From positions 310,001 through 374,000 of the forward strand of contig JBAZFC010000001.1 of assembly GCA_041653635.1 (NCBI GenBank): a stretch of 64,000 nucleotides of DNA, written 5' to 3'. The notes under the pieces are model-generated. The model did not search any database. It was given only the letters and a program-made list of their open reading frames with translations, and had not been told where the DNA came from. This document shows, one piece after another, positions 47,846-56,852 of this stretch. Source of the DNA: CAIXOA01 sp041653635. GTDB lineage: Archaea > Micrarchaeota > Micrarchaeia > Anstonellales > Bilamarchaeaceae. How positions within the stretch are numbered: position 1 is the first letter of the stretch; every line of letters starts with the position of its first letter. Both the position numbers and the translations under genes were made by a program.

Positions 47846-49485
47846 TGGACCACAAGAAAGTCATTATTGCGCTGGCGCTGCTTTTCGCGGCGGGCATATA
47901 TGCGTACCCGGTTTTCGCCGGGCTGGTGCTGATGTGCGCGCTCATACTGTTCGGCGCGCTTTCCCATTTCTGGGAGGGCAGGGAGCTGAAGCTCATCTGC
48001 CTTGGCGCAATTATACTGCTCGCGGGGTTCAACCTCGTGCTGCACGGGATGAAGTTCGGGATAGACTTTAGCGGGGGGACGAGGATTCCCGTGGTGCTGG
48101 AGCAGCCGGCGCAGGGCACAGTGATGGACGAGATGGTGAATTCCATCAAGAAAAGGGCGTCCGCGTTCGGGCTGACCGAAGTGAAGGTGAGGGCGGTAGG
48201 CGACTCGCAGATAAACGTGGAAGTGCCGAGTTCGGACCCTGAGTTCATCAGGTCCGTGGAGGATATCCTGTCGCAGCAGGGGGTTTATACCGGCGTGGTG
48301 GACGGGAAAGCCGCGATGAAGGGTGAATTCATACTTCCCGGGACCATATACCAGATTTCCGCATCGCAGCTGCAGGGGGAGGACTGGGGCGTGGGATTTT
48401 CCGTAAATAGGGCGGGTGCGGAGCTGTTCGCGAGCGTGGTGAATGGGAAGGCGTATTATCCTGTTTATATGTTCCTGGACAGGCCAAATGATGCGGTTAT
48501 AGTGGCTTCGTGGGACGAGCTGAAGGGAACCAGCCAGGTGATTGACAGGGCGGGGATGCTCACCGCGATGAGGAAGGCGCTCGCGCTTGAGGGGAATGAT
48601 ATTGAACTTTATGTTTATGACGGGAACCTCAGCGGGATAGAGCCAGGGACGAACCAAACGAAGGCGATAATCTCAAAGGAAATGAATGCGAGCATAGGGC
48701 GGGAGCTCCGCGGGCTGGGTTTCAATGTGGTTGTGGCGGAGGAGGGGATAACTCCGACGCTCATGTATGGGGAGGACACACAGGAGTACGTGGTGGAAGA
48801 ATGGCCCGCGGTCGGGCTGCTTTCCTCACCGAGCCTTTCCCCGGACATAGCCACGGGCATACCTGCGTACAACTTCCGGATTGGAGGGGTTGCGCAGGGG
48901 GCAGGGAACGAGAAGGCGCTTTCGGCGTATGAGAGCGCGAAGAAGATTGAGTCCATATTGAAGGGAGGGGCGCTGCCGGTGCAGATTTCCATAGGTTCAA
49001 AGACAGTGATACCTGCGCCGCTGGGCGAGGAGTTCCTCAGGCTGAGCATAATCGGGCTGGGGCTTTCGCTGATAGCGATTTCGGCGCTTGTTTCATTGCG
49101 CTATAGGAAGATGAGCATACTGTTGCCGATTATAGTGATAAGCTTCTCCGAGATGGTGATACTGCTCTCGGTCATCGGTTCCTTTACGATAGACCTTGCC
49201 GCGATGGCGGGCATAATAGCCGCGATAGGGGTGGGTGTGGACTCGCAGATAGTCATTACGGATGAATTGCTCAAGAAGGAAGGGTCGCGAGACGAGAAAT
49301 TGGGGAAGGCGTTTGATATTGTGACAACCACGGTCACGGTGGCGGTGTTCGCAATGGTTCCGCTTTTGTTCTCGGGAATGGTGGAAATCATCGGGTTCGC
49401 GATTTCAACCATATTGGGGGCGCTGCTGGGGCTGCTGCTTTCCAGGCCGGCGTATGCCGCCATAGTGGAGGGGATTGGGGACTAG
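47845..49485 (+). CDS. secD: protein-export membrane protein SecD
   Basis: 546 residues, six helices. KFGIDFSGGTRIPVVLE (near residue 71), large P1-like external domain with KRASAFGLTEVKVRAVGDSQINVEVPS condensed, and the RND core IDLAAMAGIIAAIGVGVDSQIVITDELLKKE condensed (near residue 450), the Asp/Arg region used for ion coupling. Order secF-secD, translationally coupled. The palindrome before thrS starts right after its stop. Confidence 0.94.
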   Translation: MDHKKVIIALALLFAAGIYAYPVFAGLVLMCALILFGALSHFWEGRELKLICLGAIILLAGFNLVLHGMKFGIDFSGGTRIPVVLEQPAQGTVMDEMVNSIKKRASAFGLTEVKVRAVGDSQINVEVPSSDPEFIRSVEDILSQQGVYTGVVDGKAAMKGEFILPGTIYQISASQLQGEDWGVGFSVNRAGAELFASVVNGKAYYPVYMFLDRPNDAVIVASWDELKGTSQVIDRAGMLTAMRKALALEGNDIELYVYDGNLSGIEPGTNQTKAIISKEMNASIGRELRGLGFNVVVAEEGITPTLMYGEDTQEYVVEEWPAVGLLSSPSLSPDIATGIPAYNFRIGGVAQGAGNEKALSAYESAKKIESILKGGALPVQISIGSKTVIPAPLGEEFLRLSIIGLGLSLIAISALVSLRYRKMSILLPIIVISFSEMVILLSVIGSFTIDLAAMAGIIAAIGVGVDSQIVITDELLKKEGSRDEKLGKAFDIVTTTVTVAVFAMVPLLFSGMVEIIGFAISTILGALLGLLLSRPAYAAIVEGIGD

Positions 49486-49486
49486 T

Positions 49487-49502
49487 TGTAACCATGGTTA
49501 CA
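49487..49502 (+). promoter_or_regulatory. 16-bp palindrome upstream of thrS
   Basis: TGTAACCATGGTTACA, a perfect inverted repeat, 16 nt before the thrS ATG and 1 nt after the secD stop. The same sequence occurs upstream of purF (61405-61420) and I saw no other copy in the window. The ATG inside it is out of frame with thrS. Location after the likely start of transcription suggests repression or a leader hairpin. Confidence 0.55.
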
Positions 49503-49518
49503 TTACAGGTGTGGGCTC

Positions 49519-51423
49519 ATGAAGGAACTTATCATACACGCGGACAAGGTTTCCTACGAAACGACAAGGAAAACGAAGGTCGCCGAGGAGATTTCCAAGG
49601 AGATGGAAAAGGGCGAGATGAAGGACGTAATCTGGGCTCGTATTGCGGTGGAGAAGACGGACGAGGAGGACCTCCCTGGGATTGCGCAGCAGGCGGTTGA
49701 GGACCTGATTTCCGTTTCCGACCAAGTGAAATGCAAGAATGTCATGCTCTACCCGTATGCGCATTTGCTCTTTGGGAGCACACCTTCCTCCCCCGAGGCC
49801 GCAATACAGGTGATTAAAGATATAGAAGGGGCGCTGAAAGAGGAAGGCTTCAACGTGATGAGGGCGCCTTTTGGATATTATAAGAAATTCAAGGTTGATA
49901 CCAAGGGGCATCCGCTCAGTGAACTCTCGCGGGTATTCACTCCGGGGATGAAAGCGGAGAAAAAGGAGATGAAGATAAAGAGCGTGGAGACTGAGGAGAA
50001 GGTTTCCTCATCCTTGCAGAAGGAGGCGGGGCTGAAGAGCAGGTTCTATGTTTTGACTCCGGACGGAAAACTTGTTGAGCATGAAAAGTTCAATTACAAG
50101 GGGCACGATGGGCTCCAGAAGTTCATGACCTATGAGACGAAAAAGGTTCGCGCCTATGAGAAGGAGCCGCCCCACATAAAGATAATGAAGGAACATGAAT
50201 TTGTGGATTATGAGCCTGGGACGGACCAGGGGAACTTCCGCTGGTATCCAAACGGGCGGTTGATTAAGAAAATACTTGAGAAGAGCATAACCGATTTTTG
50301 TGTAGATTACGGAGCGATGGAAGTGGAGACGCCCGTGATGTATGATTTTGAGCACCCTACGCTGAAGAAGTATTTGGATAGGTTTCCTGCAAGGCAGTAC
50401 GTGGTGCTTTCGGATGACAAGAAATTGTTCCTTCGGTTCGCGGCGTGCTTCGGGCAGTTCCTTATGGCTACGGGAATGGTGATTTCGCACAAGCACCTTC
50501 CGTTGAAAATGTATGAGCTTACCCGGTATTCCTTTAGGCGGGAGCAAGGGGGGGAGCTTGCCGGGCTCAAAAGGTTGCGCGCATTCACGATGCCGGATAT
50601 GCACGCCTTCTGCAGGGACATCCCGCAGTCGCAGGAGGAATTTGAGAGGCAGCTGGGATTGGGGATGTCGTGGCTGGATTCCGTCGGGTTGTTTGGGGCT
50701 GCGGAGATTGGGTTCCGGATAGAGACTGCGTTTTATGAGAAGAACAAGGATTGGTACAAGCGGATGGTGAAGAAGATTGGGAAGCCGGTGCTCGTGGAGA
50801 TGTTCGACGAGAGGTATGCGTATTTCATTACCAAATTTGAATTCAATTTCATAGATTCCATGGACAAGGCTTCTGCTCTCACTACTGTGCAAATTGATGT
50901 GGAGAATGCAGATACTTATGGGATACATTATGTGGATGAGGACGGGAGCAAGAAGAAGCCGGTGATTACTCACGCATCCATTTCCGGGAGCCTGGAAAGG
51001 GTGGTGTATGCCCTCTTGGAAAAGGAAGGGATGCAGATGGAGAAAGGGGAGAAGGCGATGCTCCCCCTCTGGCTTTCGCCCACGCAGGTCAGGATTATTC
51101 CTATTTCTGAAAAGCATATGGAGTATGCGGGGAAACTGTTTTCCTCCTTTGATGGGGTGCGGGCGGACATAGATGACAGGGTGGAAACCCTTGGAAAGAA
51201 GATAAGGCAGGCGGAGAAGGATTGGGTTCCCTACGTTGCGGTTGTGGGGGACAAGGAGATGGAGACCGGGAAATTGGCGATTACGGTTAGGGAAACTGGG
51301 CAGAAGAAGGAAATGAAAGCTGAGGAATTGGCTGCGGAGATTAGAAAGATTACTGAAGGGAAGCCGTTTGAGCAGCTCAGCCTGCCTAAGGAATTATCCT
51401 TGAGGCCAATATTCCACGGTTAG
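49519..51423 (+). CDS. thrS: threonyl-tRNA synthetase, archaeal type
   Basis: 634 residues. The N-terminal domain (IIHADKVSYETTRKTKVAEE, residues 4-23, through LFGSTPSSPEAA) is the archaeal DTD-like editing domain that removes serine. The class II core has YELTRYSFRREQGGELAGLKRLRAFTMPDMHAF condensed (motif 2, near residue 335) and the zinc/Thr site around CFGQFLMATGMV; the C-terminal anticodon-binding domain starts near LSPTQVRIIPIS. GGTG Shine-Dalgarno at 49508. Stop overlaps convergent tpiA by 4 nt. Confidence 0.95.
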   Translation: MKELIIHADKVSYETTRKTKVAEEISKEMEKGEMKDVIWARIAVEKTDEEDLPGIAQQAVEDLISVSDQVKCKNVMLYPYAHLLFGSTPSSPEAAIQVIKDIEGALKEEGFNVMRAPFGYYKKFKVDTKGHPLSELSRVFTPGMKAEKKEMKIKSVETEEKVSSSLQKEAGLKSRFYVLTPDGKLVEHEKFNYKGHDGLQKFMTYETKKVRAYEKEPPHIKIMKEHEFVDYEPGTDQGNFRWYPNGRLIKKILEKSITDFCVDYGAMEVETPVMYDFEHPTLKKYLDRFPARQYVVLSDDKKLFLRFAACFGQFLMATGMVISHKHLPLKMYELTRYSFRREQGGELAGLKRLRAFTMPDMHAFCRDIPQSQEEFERQLGLGMSWLDSVGLFGAAEIGFRIETAFYEKNKDWYKRMVKKIGKPVLVEMFDERYAYFITKFEFNFIDSMDKASALTTVQIDVENADTYGIHYVDEDGSKKKPVITHASISGSLERVVYALLEKEGMQMEKGEKAMLPLWLSPTQVRIIPISEKHMEYAGKLFSSFDGVRADIDDRVETLGKKIRQAEKDWVPYVAVVGDKEMETGKLAITVRETGQKKEMKAEELAAEIRKITEGKPFEQLSLPKELSLRPIFHG

Positions 51424-52070
51424 AAAGCGCCCGCAAACTCCTGCAGGAACTTCACCGGGTCCTTTGCCTTCACATAGGCGGAGGCGAGGAGCACTCCTTT
51501 TGCCCCAAGCTCCAGAGATTTCTTCACATCCTCTTTGGTGCTTACTCCTGCGCCGCAGAGGACCTTGACCGCGGAATTTGAGGCGCGGACGGCTTCCACT
51601 GTAGAAGTGATTACTTCGGGTTTAGCTGTGGAAACGGAAATGCCGGAGCCGATGAGTTCGGGTGGCTCAACCGCGATGTAATCCGGGCCAAACTTGGCTA
51701 ATTCTGCGCACTCCGTGGCGTTCTCTCCGCAAACCACTGTTTCCAAACCCTGGGTTTTGAGAAGGGAAACGGTCTTGCCCACATTTTCAGTTCCTATCCT
51801 GTGCTCGGAGTGGTTTATGAGCGAGCCTTTTACATTAATGGATTTGAGCGCCTCGGGAATCAAATAGCCCGTGTGCGCGCCCTGCTCAAACGCATCCGTG
51901 TGCTGGGCGAACACATCCTTGTACATGGAGGATGCACAGTTGAGGTGCGTGGGCGGCGGGCAGACAATTATGCGGACTCCTGTGTCGTGGGAAACCTTTG
52001 CCGCCGCATCCGTGAGGGAAAGGCAACGCGCGAAGGATGCGGAGTAATTTTTCAGATTAAGGACTATCAT
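51420..52070 (-). CDS. tpiA: triosephosphate isomerase
   Basis: 216 residues, the short archaeal TIM. It interconverts DHAP and glyceraldehyde-3-phosphate. Catalytic residues: Lys in VLNLKNYSAS (residue 7), His in LINHSEHRIG (near residue 88), Glu in IAVEPPELIGSG (near residue 135), and the phosphate-binding GAGVSTKEDV and ASAYVKAKDP. Divergent from the translin-like gene (23-nt spacer). Confidence 0.94.
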   Translation of the reverse strand: MIVLNLKNYSASFARCLSLTDAAAKVSHDTGVRIIVCPPPTHLNCASSMYKDVFAQHTDAFEQGAHTGYLIPEALKSINVKGSLINHSEHRIGTENVGKTVSLLKTQGLETVVCGENATECAELAKFGPDYIAVEPPELIGSGISVSTAKPEVITSTVEAVRASNSAVKVLCGAGVSTKEDVKKSLELGAKGVLLASAYVKAKDPVKFLQEFAGAF

Positions 52071-52093
52071 ATAGACACCTAGTGCAGTAATGG

Positions 52094-52678
52094 ATGGAAC
52101 AGGTTAATAAACAAAACGGCGAAGATTACCTTATGGGGCTTGTAAAAGACATAGAAGAACGGCTGCTGGAGAAGGAAAGGCGGCTGGATTCGCTCATTGT
52201 GAAGGAGAGGGAGGCGGTGCGCTTCTGCTCCAAATCCATAAAGGAGACGCACCTTGGGAACTTTGAGGAGGCGGAAAAATTATTGGGCGAGGCTCGGAAG
52301 GTGCTCGCGGAAATGGAAAAGAATGCGGGCGGGCTGGAGTGGAGGCTGGAGCACCCGAAGGCTGAATATACCGAAGGGATGGTTTATCTTGGGATTGCGC
52401 GGGATGGGAAAGTCCTTTCTCAAAAAGAAGTGGGGGTTGGGGATGAATCCTATTTGGATGGGCTCCTGGATTGCATGGGCGAACTCAAAAGGAGGATGTT
52501 TGACCACTTGCGCAAGGGGGAGAGGAAAGAGGCGGAGAATGATTTTGCATTTATGGAAAAGATATTTGTGGAGGTAGGTCCCCTGTATTTTTCAGGTGCG
52601 CTCATGCCGGAACTGAGGAGGAAACAGGATGTCGGGCGAGCACAGTTGGAGGACGCACGGGGGAAATTGATTAAATAA
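52094..52678 (+). CDS. translin-family protein
   Basis: 194 residues, all-helical. Translin pattern: FCSKSIKETHLGNFEEAEKLLGEARKVL condensed (residues 43-74), EYTEGMVYLGIARDGKV, a central LDGLLDCMGELKRRMFDHLRKG (near residue 125), and PELRRKQDVGRAQLEDARGKL near the C-terminus. Eukaryal translin/TRAX forms an octameric RNase barrel (C3PO); archaeal relatives can have RNase activity. TRAX-type acidic catalytic residues could not be confirmed by eye. Confidence 0.8.
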   Translation: MEQVNKQNGEDYLMGLVKDIEERLLEKERRLDSLIVKEREAVRFCSKSIKETHLGNFEEAEKLLGEARKVLAEMEKNAGGLEWRLEHPKAEYTEGMVYLGIARDGKVLSQKEVGVGDESYLDGLLDCMGELKRRMFDHLRKGERKEAENDFAFMEKIFVEVGPLYFSGALMPELRRKQDVGRAQLEDARGKLIK

Positions 52679-52707
52679 GGAAGGGGAAAATAGATGAGGT
52701 GTTGATT

Positions 52708-53685
52708 ATGAAGTGGATTGCATTTGGGTTGGTTCTTTTGCTTATGTTCGGCTGCACGCAGCCGGAAACCCCCGGGACGGGAACTGGAAACGGGACGCAG
52801 GGGACGGGAAGCCAGAACACGTCTGGCCACCTGATAATCGGCGAGGGCGAGGGTACGGTGGTGAGCGAGGGGAGCGCCGGGGAAACCGTGCCTGTTGTAA
52901 GATATACGGAAACCCCGAACTCTGACATGTATGTGTATTTCTTCAATGTGGGGTATGGCGAGGAACAGGGGGATGCAATCCTCATAAAGAAGGGGGATGT
53001 GGACATACTCGTGGATGCCGGGCCCGTGGAGAAGAGGCAGGACCTGGTCACGATGCTGCTTGAGGCGGGCGTTGATGATTTTGAATTGGTGGTCTCAACC
53101 CACGACAACCCTGCGGAGACTGGCGGGCTGGAATATGTCTCAAACAGGTTCAGGTTCGGCGAGGTCTGGAGGCCGGAGGAGGGAAGCGACAACTACACGG
53201 CATACCTGAACTCGCTCGGAGCGGCGAGCGTCAGGACAGTGGGCGTGGGGGAGAGGAAGCAGATAAACGGGATAAACATAACCGTCCTCAACCCGATAGT
53301 CGGGCCTGGAAGGTTCTATGATGTCAATAACGACGGCATAGTGCTCAAGGTGGAGGACAGGGGCTTGTGCGTGCTATTGACCGGGGACATACTCGGCAGC
53401 CAGCAGACGGTCGCCCAGCTGAGCGGGCCGTGCCAGGTTGTGCAGTGGCCGAACCACGGGATAGGCGCAGGGCTCACAGAGATAAACTACTTCATTGACT
53501 ACACCGACCCGGAAGTGATAGTGATAAGCGGGAGCGCCACGGACTGGACTGATTCCAGGCAGTCCCTGATAAGCGCCGCGCACCTCGGAGGGGTGAGGAA
53601 CATCACCGTGCTTGAGAATTACAACGGGAAGAGCGTGAAGGTGGTGTGGAACGGAGCGAGATACACCGCCGCGGTGCAGCGCTAG
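52708..53685 (+). CDS. secreted lipoprotein with degenerate metallo-beta-lactamase fold (ComEC-tail-like)
   Basis: 325 residues from ATG 52708 (GAGGTG about 8 nt upstream). Signal peptide with lipobox LLLMFGC, then a Gly/Thr/Asn linker (residues 22-45) and an MBL domain: FFNVGYGEEQGDAILIKKGDVDILVDAGP condensed, VVSTHDNPAETGG, LLTGDI, and QWPNHGIGAG. The family HxDxDH metal motif reads HDNPAE, so key ligands are lost while the fold motifs remain. Probably a non-catalytic or altered external protein. Stop overlaps the convergent gene by 4 nt. Confidence 0.75.
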   Translation: MKWIAFGLVLLLMFGCTQPETPGTGTGNGTQGTGSQNTSGHLIIGEGEGTVVSEGSAGETVPVVRYTETPNSDMYVYFFNVGYGEEQGDAILIKKGDVDILVDAGPVEKRQDLVTMLLEAGVDDFELVVSTHDNPAETGGLEYVSNRFRFGEVWRPEEGSDNYTAYLNSLGAASVRTVGVGERKQINGINITVLNPIVGPGRFYDVNNDGIVLKVEDRGLCVLLTGDILGSQQTVAQLSGPCQVVQWPNHGIGAGLTEINYFIDYTDPEVIVISGSATDWTDSRQSLISAAHLGGVRNITVLENYNGKSVKVVWNGARYTAAVQR

Positions 53686-55397
53686 AACGGGCTGTCTGAG
53701 TCGTCAATGTTCGCGGCCGGGGCATCCGGCAGCCTCGGCAGTATCGTCCTGGAAAGCCTGCCTGTGGCGAGGTCGTCCAGATGCTCGTCCACCAGGTTAG
53801 AGATTATCGGGTTCCTTATGCTGCGGAGCGATTCCAGCAAGTTCCGGTACCGGTCCGTATGTTCGTATGAGCTGAAGAGGCACAGTGCGAACACTTTCTT
53901 GAATGCCTCGCTGTCTTTATAGAGCCCTTCTGTGGGAGGCGCGGCGAAATCGTAGCGCTCCAGCGCGGTGAGGGCCATTTCACGGATGGGCTCGTTCCCG
54001 GACAGGAAATCCAGGCTTTCCAGGATTGTCGTGAAGAGCTGTGTTATCTCCCTGGGCCTCCTGCCCACCGCATAGGCTGGCGCGCCGCTGCCTTCGGAGA
54101 CGCCGTGCCTCATCTTCTGCGCGACGAACTCGTGGAGCAGCCCGGCATTTTTCCAGATGGGGCTGTCGGCGCGGGTGCGCGTCCTGAGAATGAGGTAGAA
54201 GCTGCGGTCGTCAAGGTAGATGGGATTATTGGCCTTGGCCCTATCCTGCGAGATGAGGCCGACATTCCTCGCGAGGGTGGAGCAATACTGCGCTATCTTC
54301 TGGTATTCCCCGGCTTCCTTGAGGAGTAACACGACGAACCGGGAAACGTCCTGCACGTTGAGCTTCCTGTCCATGGTGTCCTTCCTGAGCATCTCCTTGA
54401 GGTGCTCAAAGCCTGTGGAGACCCACCTCTTTTCAATAAGGCGGTAGAGCATCGTGCGCACCTCTTCATCCCCGAGCACGTTCCTGGCCTTGTCGGTGCC
54501 GAGGCCGGCGGCTATGCCTACGCCGTCTGCGAGAGAAATTTCGCCCTTGTCCAGGAACCCGGAAAGGAGGCGCGGGTCCGTGCAGGCGCAGATGCACCAT
54601 GCGCAGGCCCTGAGGAATCCGTTCCTCACGTCAAGTTCGCCCTTCGCCTCGCCCTCGGACGGCGGCGCGGTTGATAGGATGGAACGCACCAGGCGGGCCG
54701 TGAAATCCGCCGCTTCCTCTTCTGTCATGGCGCCCGCGGATTTCAGCTCACCGACCAGGCGCAGGAAATTGTCCGAAACCGTCGCGACCTGGCTGCCGAC
54801 CTCCGATTCGTTGAGGTACGGCGCCCTGCCGCCTGAGCACACCATTCCGAGGCTGGATTCTCCGGGCGGGGCCTTCCTCAGGACCGAGAGACCGTCCATC
54901 GCGGATTCTATGAATGAATTGAGCAACACCTCCTTTGCGGGGTGGTTGAGCCCGTTGAACCACACGTCCAGGCTTTTCTTTATGTCCGGAGTTTCCGGTT
55001 CCTTTCTTTTCAGCCTCATTCTCTGCTGCCAAGGAAACGGAAGGCCCATTTCGTCCCAGAGCATCTTATCTGTTATTGAGGAAGGGCGGGATGGGAGCCC
55101 GGTTGGAACTGAGCTTGCTGCCGTGGGCTGCGGCACCTGTTTGGGCCCCGGCTTTTTTTCCAGGCTAGCAAGATATTCTGAGAGCCGGGTAATCCTCCTC
55201 CCATGAGCCAGTGTGGAAGGCCTTTCTAGGGACCTGGGCGCAGGCGGTGCTGTGAGCGGGGCGGGCGGAGCCGGGGGCTGGAGGGTGGGGACGCGGGATT
55301 CAAGCCTCCTCCTGGCTGGCGCTACGGGTTCTGGAGGAAGTATCAGCTTCCGTTGGCCCGGGGGCGAACTGCCCCCGTTCCCATTCTGGCCTGCCAT
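53682..55397 (-). CDS. large cytosolic protein of unknown function (MAGQN type)
   Basis: 571 residues from ATG 55397; an earlier in-frame start overlaps the divergent mutase gene and is rejected. N-terminus MAGQNGNGG and about 100 Pro-rich residues, then an all-helical region (residues 130-560) with repeat-like helix pairs (ERPSIADS-type segments, CAWCICACTDPRLLSGFLDKG, LARNVGLISQDRAKANNP, EITQLFTTILESLDFLSGNEPIREMALTALERYDF condensed) that may be armadillo/HEAT-like. No membrane helix. It shares MAGQN with the protein at 35104. Function unknown. Confidence 0.55.
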   Translation of the reverse strand: MAGQNGNGGSSPPGQRKLILPPEPVAPARRRLESRVPTLQPPAPPAPLTAPPAPRSLERPSTLAHGRRITRLSEYLASLEKKPGPKQVPQPTAASSVPTGLPSRPSSITDKMLWDEMGLPFPWQQRMRLKRKEPETPDIKKSLDVWFNGLNHPAKEVLLNSFIESAMDGLSVLRKAPPGESSLGMVCSGGRAPYLNESEVGSQVATVSDNFLRLVGELKSAGAMTEEEAADFTARLVRSILSTAPPSEGEAKGELDVRNGFLRACAWCICACTDPRLLSGFLDKGEISLADGVGIAAGLGTDKARNVLGDEEVRTMLYRLIEKRWVSTGFEHLKEMLRKDTMDRKLNVQDVSRFVVLLLKEAGEYQKIAQYCSTLARNVGLISQDRAKANNPIYLDDRSFYLILRTRTRADSPIWKNAGLLHEFVAQKMRHGVSEGSGAPAYAVGRRPREITQLFTTILESLDFLSGNEPIREMALTALERYDFAAPPTEGLYKDSEAFKKVFALCLFSSYEHTDRYRNLLESLRSIRNPIISNLVDEHLDDLATGRLSRTILPRLPDAPAANIDDSDSPF

Positions 55398-55496
55398 AAT
55401 TATTATATTAAGGCGGCGCAAGGTTTTTAAACGACACATAATTACACCAAGAAGCACAAACTTATCTTTAAATGGGCTTCTGGGGAAATTGGATTG

Positions 55497-56789
55497 ATGT
55501 TTGGCACTTCTGGTATCAGGGGAATCTATGGAAAGGAGATTACTCCTGAGCTTGCGCTCCGGATGGCGAATGCTTTTGCTGAAACAGATGTTTGCATCGG
55601 GAGGGATACCCGGGAAAGCGGGGTTCCCCTTGCTTTTGCCGCGATGGGCGGGGTGCTTGGCTCCGGGCACGACGGAATTGGGCTGGGGATAGTGCCCACT
55701 CCGCTTGTTGCGTTTGGGACCATGAAATACGGCTGCGGAGGCATGATGGTTACCGCCTCCCATAATCCCGCGGAATATAACGGGCTCAAATTCATGAGGA
55801 AGGGGCGGGAGATAAGCCGCGCCGAGGAGAAGCGGGTGCTGGAGAGGTACGGGAGGGGGATGGAATACGGCGCGGAGCCGGGCGAGAGGAGAACGGAAAA
55901 TGTAATTCCTGATTATATTGAGCTTGTGAAGAAGAACGTGGATACGAAATTGATTGGGAGGAAAAAACCGAAAGTGGTTGTGGATTGCAACGGGGCAGGC
56001 GCGGTGGTTACGCCGTATTTATTGCGGGAGCTTGGATGCCGTGTGGTATCCCTTAACTGCGAGCTTCGCGGCTTCAACAGGCCTTCGGAGCCGAACAAGG
56101 AAAATCTTTCGTGGCTTTCCTCCGCGGTCAGGGCATGCGGGGCGGATTTCGGGATTGCGCACGACGGGGATGCGGACAGGTGCGCGATTGTTGATGAGCG
56201 CGGCGAGCTTCTAAATGCAGACGTGCAGCTTGCGCTCATGATTGGGGAGGAATTGGCGCAAAAGAAGGGGAAAATCATAAGCTCAGTGGAGAGTTCGCTC
56301 ATTGTGAAGGAAACGGTGGAGAGGAGCGGCGGGGAGTTCGTGCTTACTCCGGTTGGGAGCGTGCACGTGAGCGAGGAGATGGAGAAGAGCGGCGCGGTCT
56401 TCGGCGGGGAGCCGGCAGGGGAATATGTGTTCAGGGGAGGGGTGCTTGTGCCGGATGGAGTTATGGCTGCGGCTAAGTATGTGGAACTATTTTGTGGGAA
56501 AGGGAAATTGAGTGCCCTGGCTTCCAGATTTAAAACAAATCCGATGGCTAGGGAGAAGTTCAGGACTGGGGACAGGAAGAAGGCGATGGAAAAGATAATG
56601 GGGACGCTCAGGCTGGACGGGAAATTGAATAAGGACGACGGGATTAGGGTAGATGGGGGAGGGTATTGGGTGCTGGTTCGCCCTTCCGGGACGGAGAGCA
56701 TCATCAGATTGACGGCGGAAGCCAAGACGAAGGAACTGCTGGACAAGGTTTGCGAAAAGGCGAGAAAGGCGATTAAGGAAGCTGTTTAG
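55497..56789 (+). CDS. phosphomannomutase/phosphoglucomutase family
   Basis: 430 residues from ATG 55497 (a TTG lies just before). It moves phosphate between C6 and C1 of hexoses or hexosamines. Motifs of the four domains: MFGTSGIRGIYG, active-site phosphoserine loop VTASHNPAEYNGLKF (near residue 90), metal-binding DGDADRCAIVDE (near residue 222), sugar loop FGGEPAGEYVFRGG (near residue 300), and phosphate-binding RPSGTESIIRL (near residue 400). Followed by a nucleotidyltransferase, giving a route to NDP-sugar. Man, Glc or GlcN preference unknown. Confidence 0.92.
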   Translation: MFGTSGIRGIYGKEITPELALRMANAFAETDVCIGRDTRESGVPLAFAAMGGVLGSGHDGIGLGIVPTPLVAFGTMKYGCGGMMVTASHNPAEYNGLKFMRKGREISRAEEKRVLERYGRGMEYGAEPGERRTENVIPDYIELVKKNVDTKLIGRKKPKVVVDCNGAGAVVTPYLLRELGCRVVSLNCELRGFNRPSEPNKENLSWLSSAVRACGADFGIAHDGDADRCAIVDERGELLNADVQLALMIGEELAQKKGKIISSVESSLIVKETVERSGGEFVLTPVGSVHVSEEMEKSGAVFGGEPAGEYVFRGGVLVPDGVMAAAKYVELFCGKGKLSALASRFKTNPMAREKFRTGDRKKAMEKIMGTLRLDGKLNKDDGIRVDGGGYWVLVRPSGTESIIRLTAEAKTKELLDKVCEKARKAIKEAV

Positions 56790-56852
56790 GGCTTGGGCGG
56801 GTTTTAGTTAATTTCTTATTCTCTTGCGCAGGGATAATTACTGGTGGATGGG

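Noticed and set aside
49494..49700. Start codon inside the palindrome before thrS, opening a 68-codon frame
   Set aside because: Out of frame with thrS and low complexity after 25 nt; the editing-domain start at 49519 has its own GGTG site.
50008..51117. Minus-strand open frame of 369 codons opposite thrS
   Set aside because: thrS motifs lie on the plus strand; the antisense product is low-complexity His/Arg/Leu without a start signal.
55398..55763. N-terminal extension of the gene at 53682-55397
   Set aside because: It overlaps the divergent mutase gene and its promoter, and adds Pro/Ser-rich shadow sequence only.
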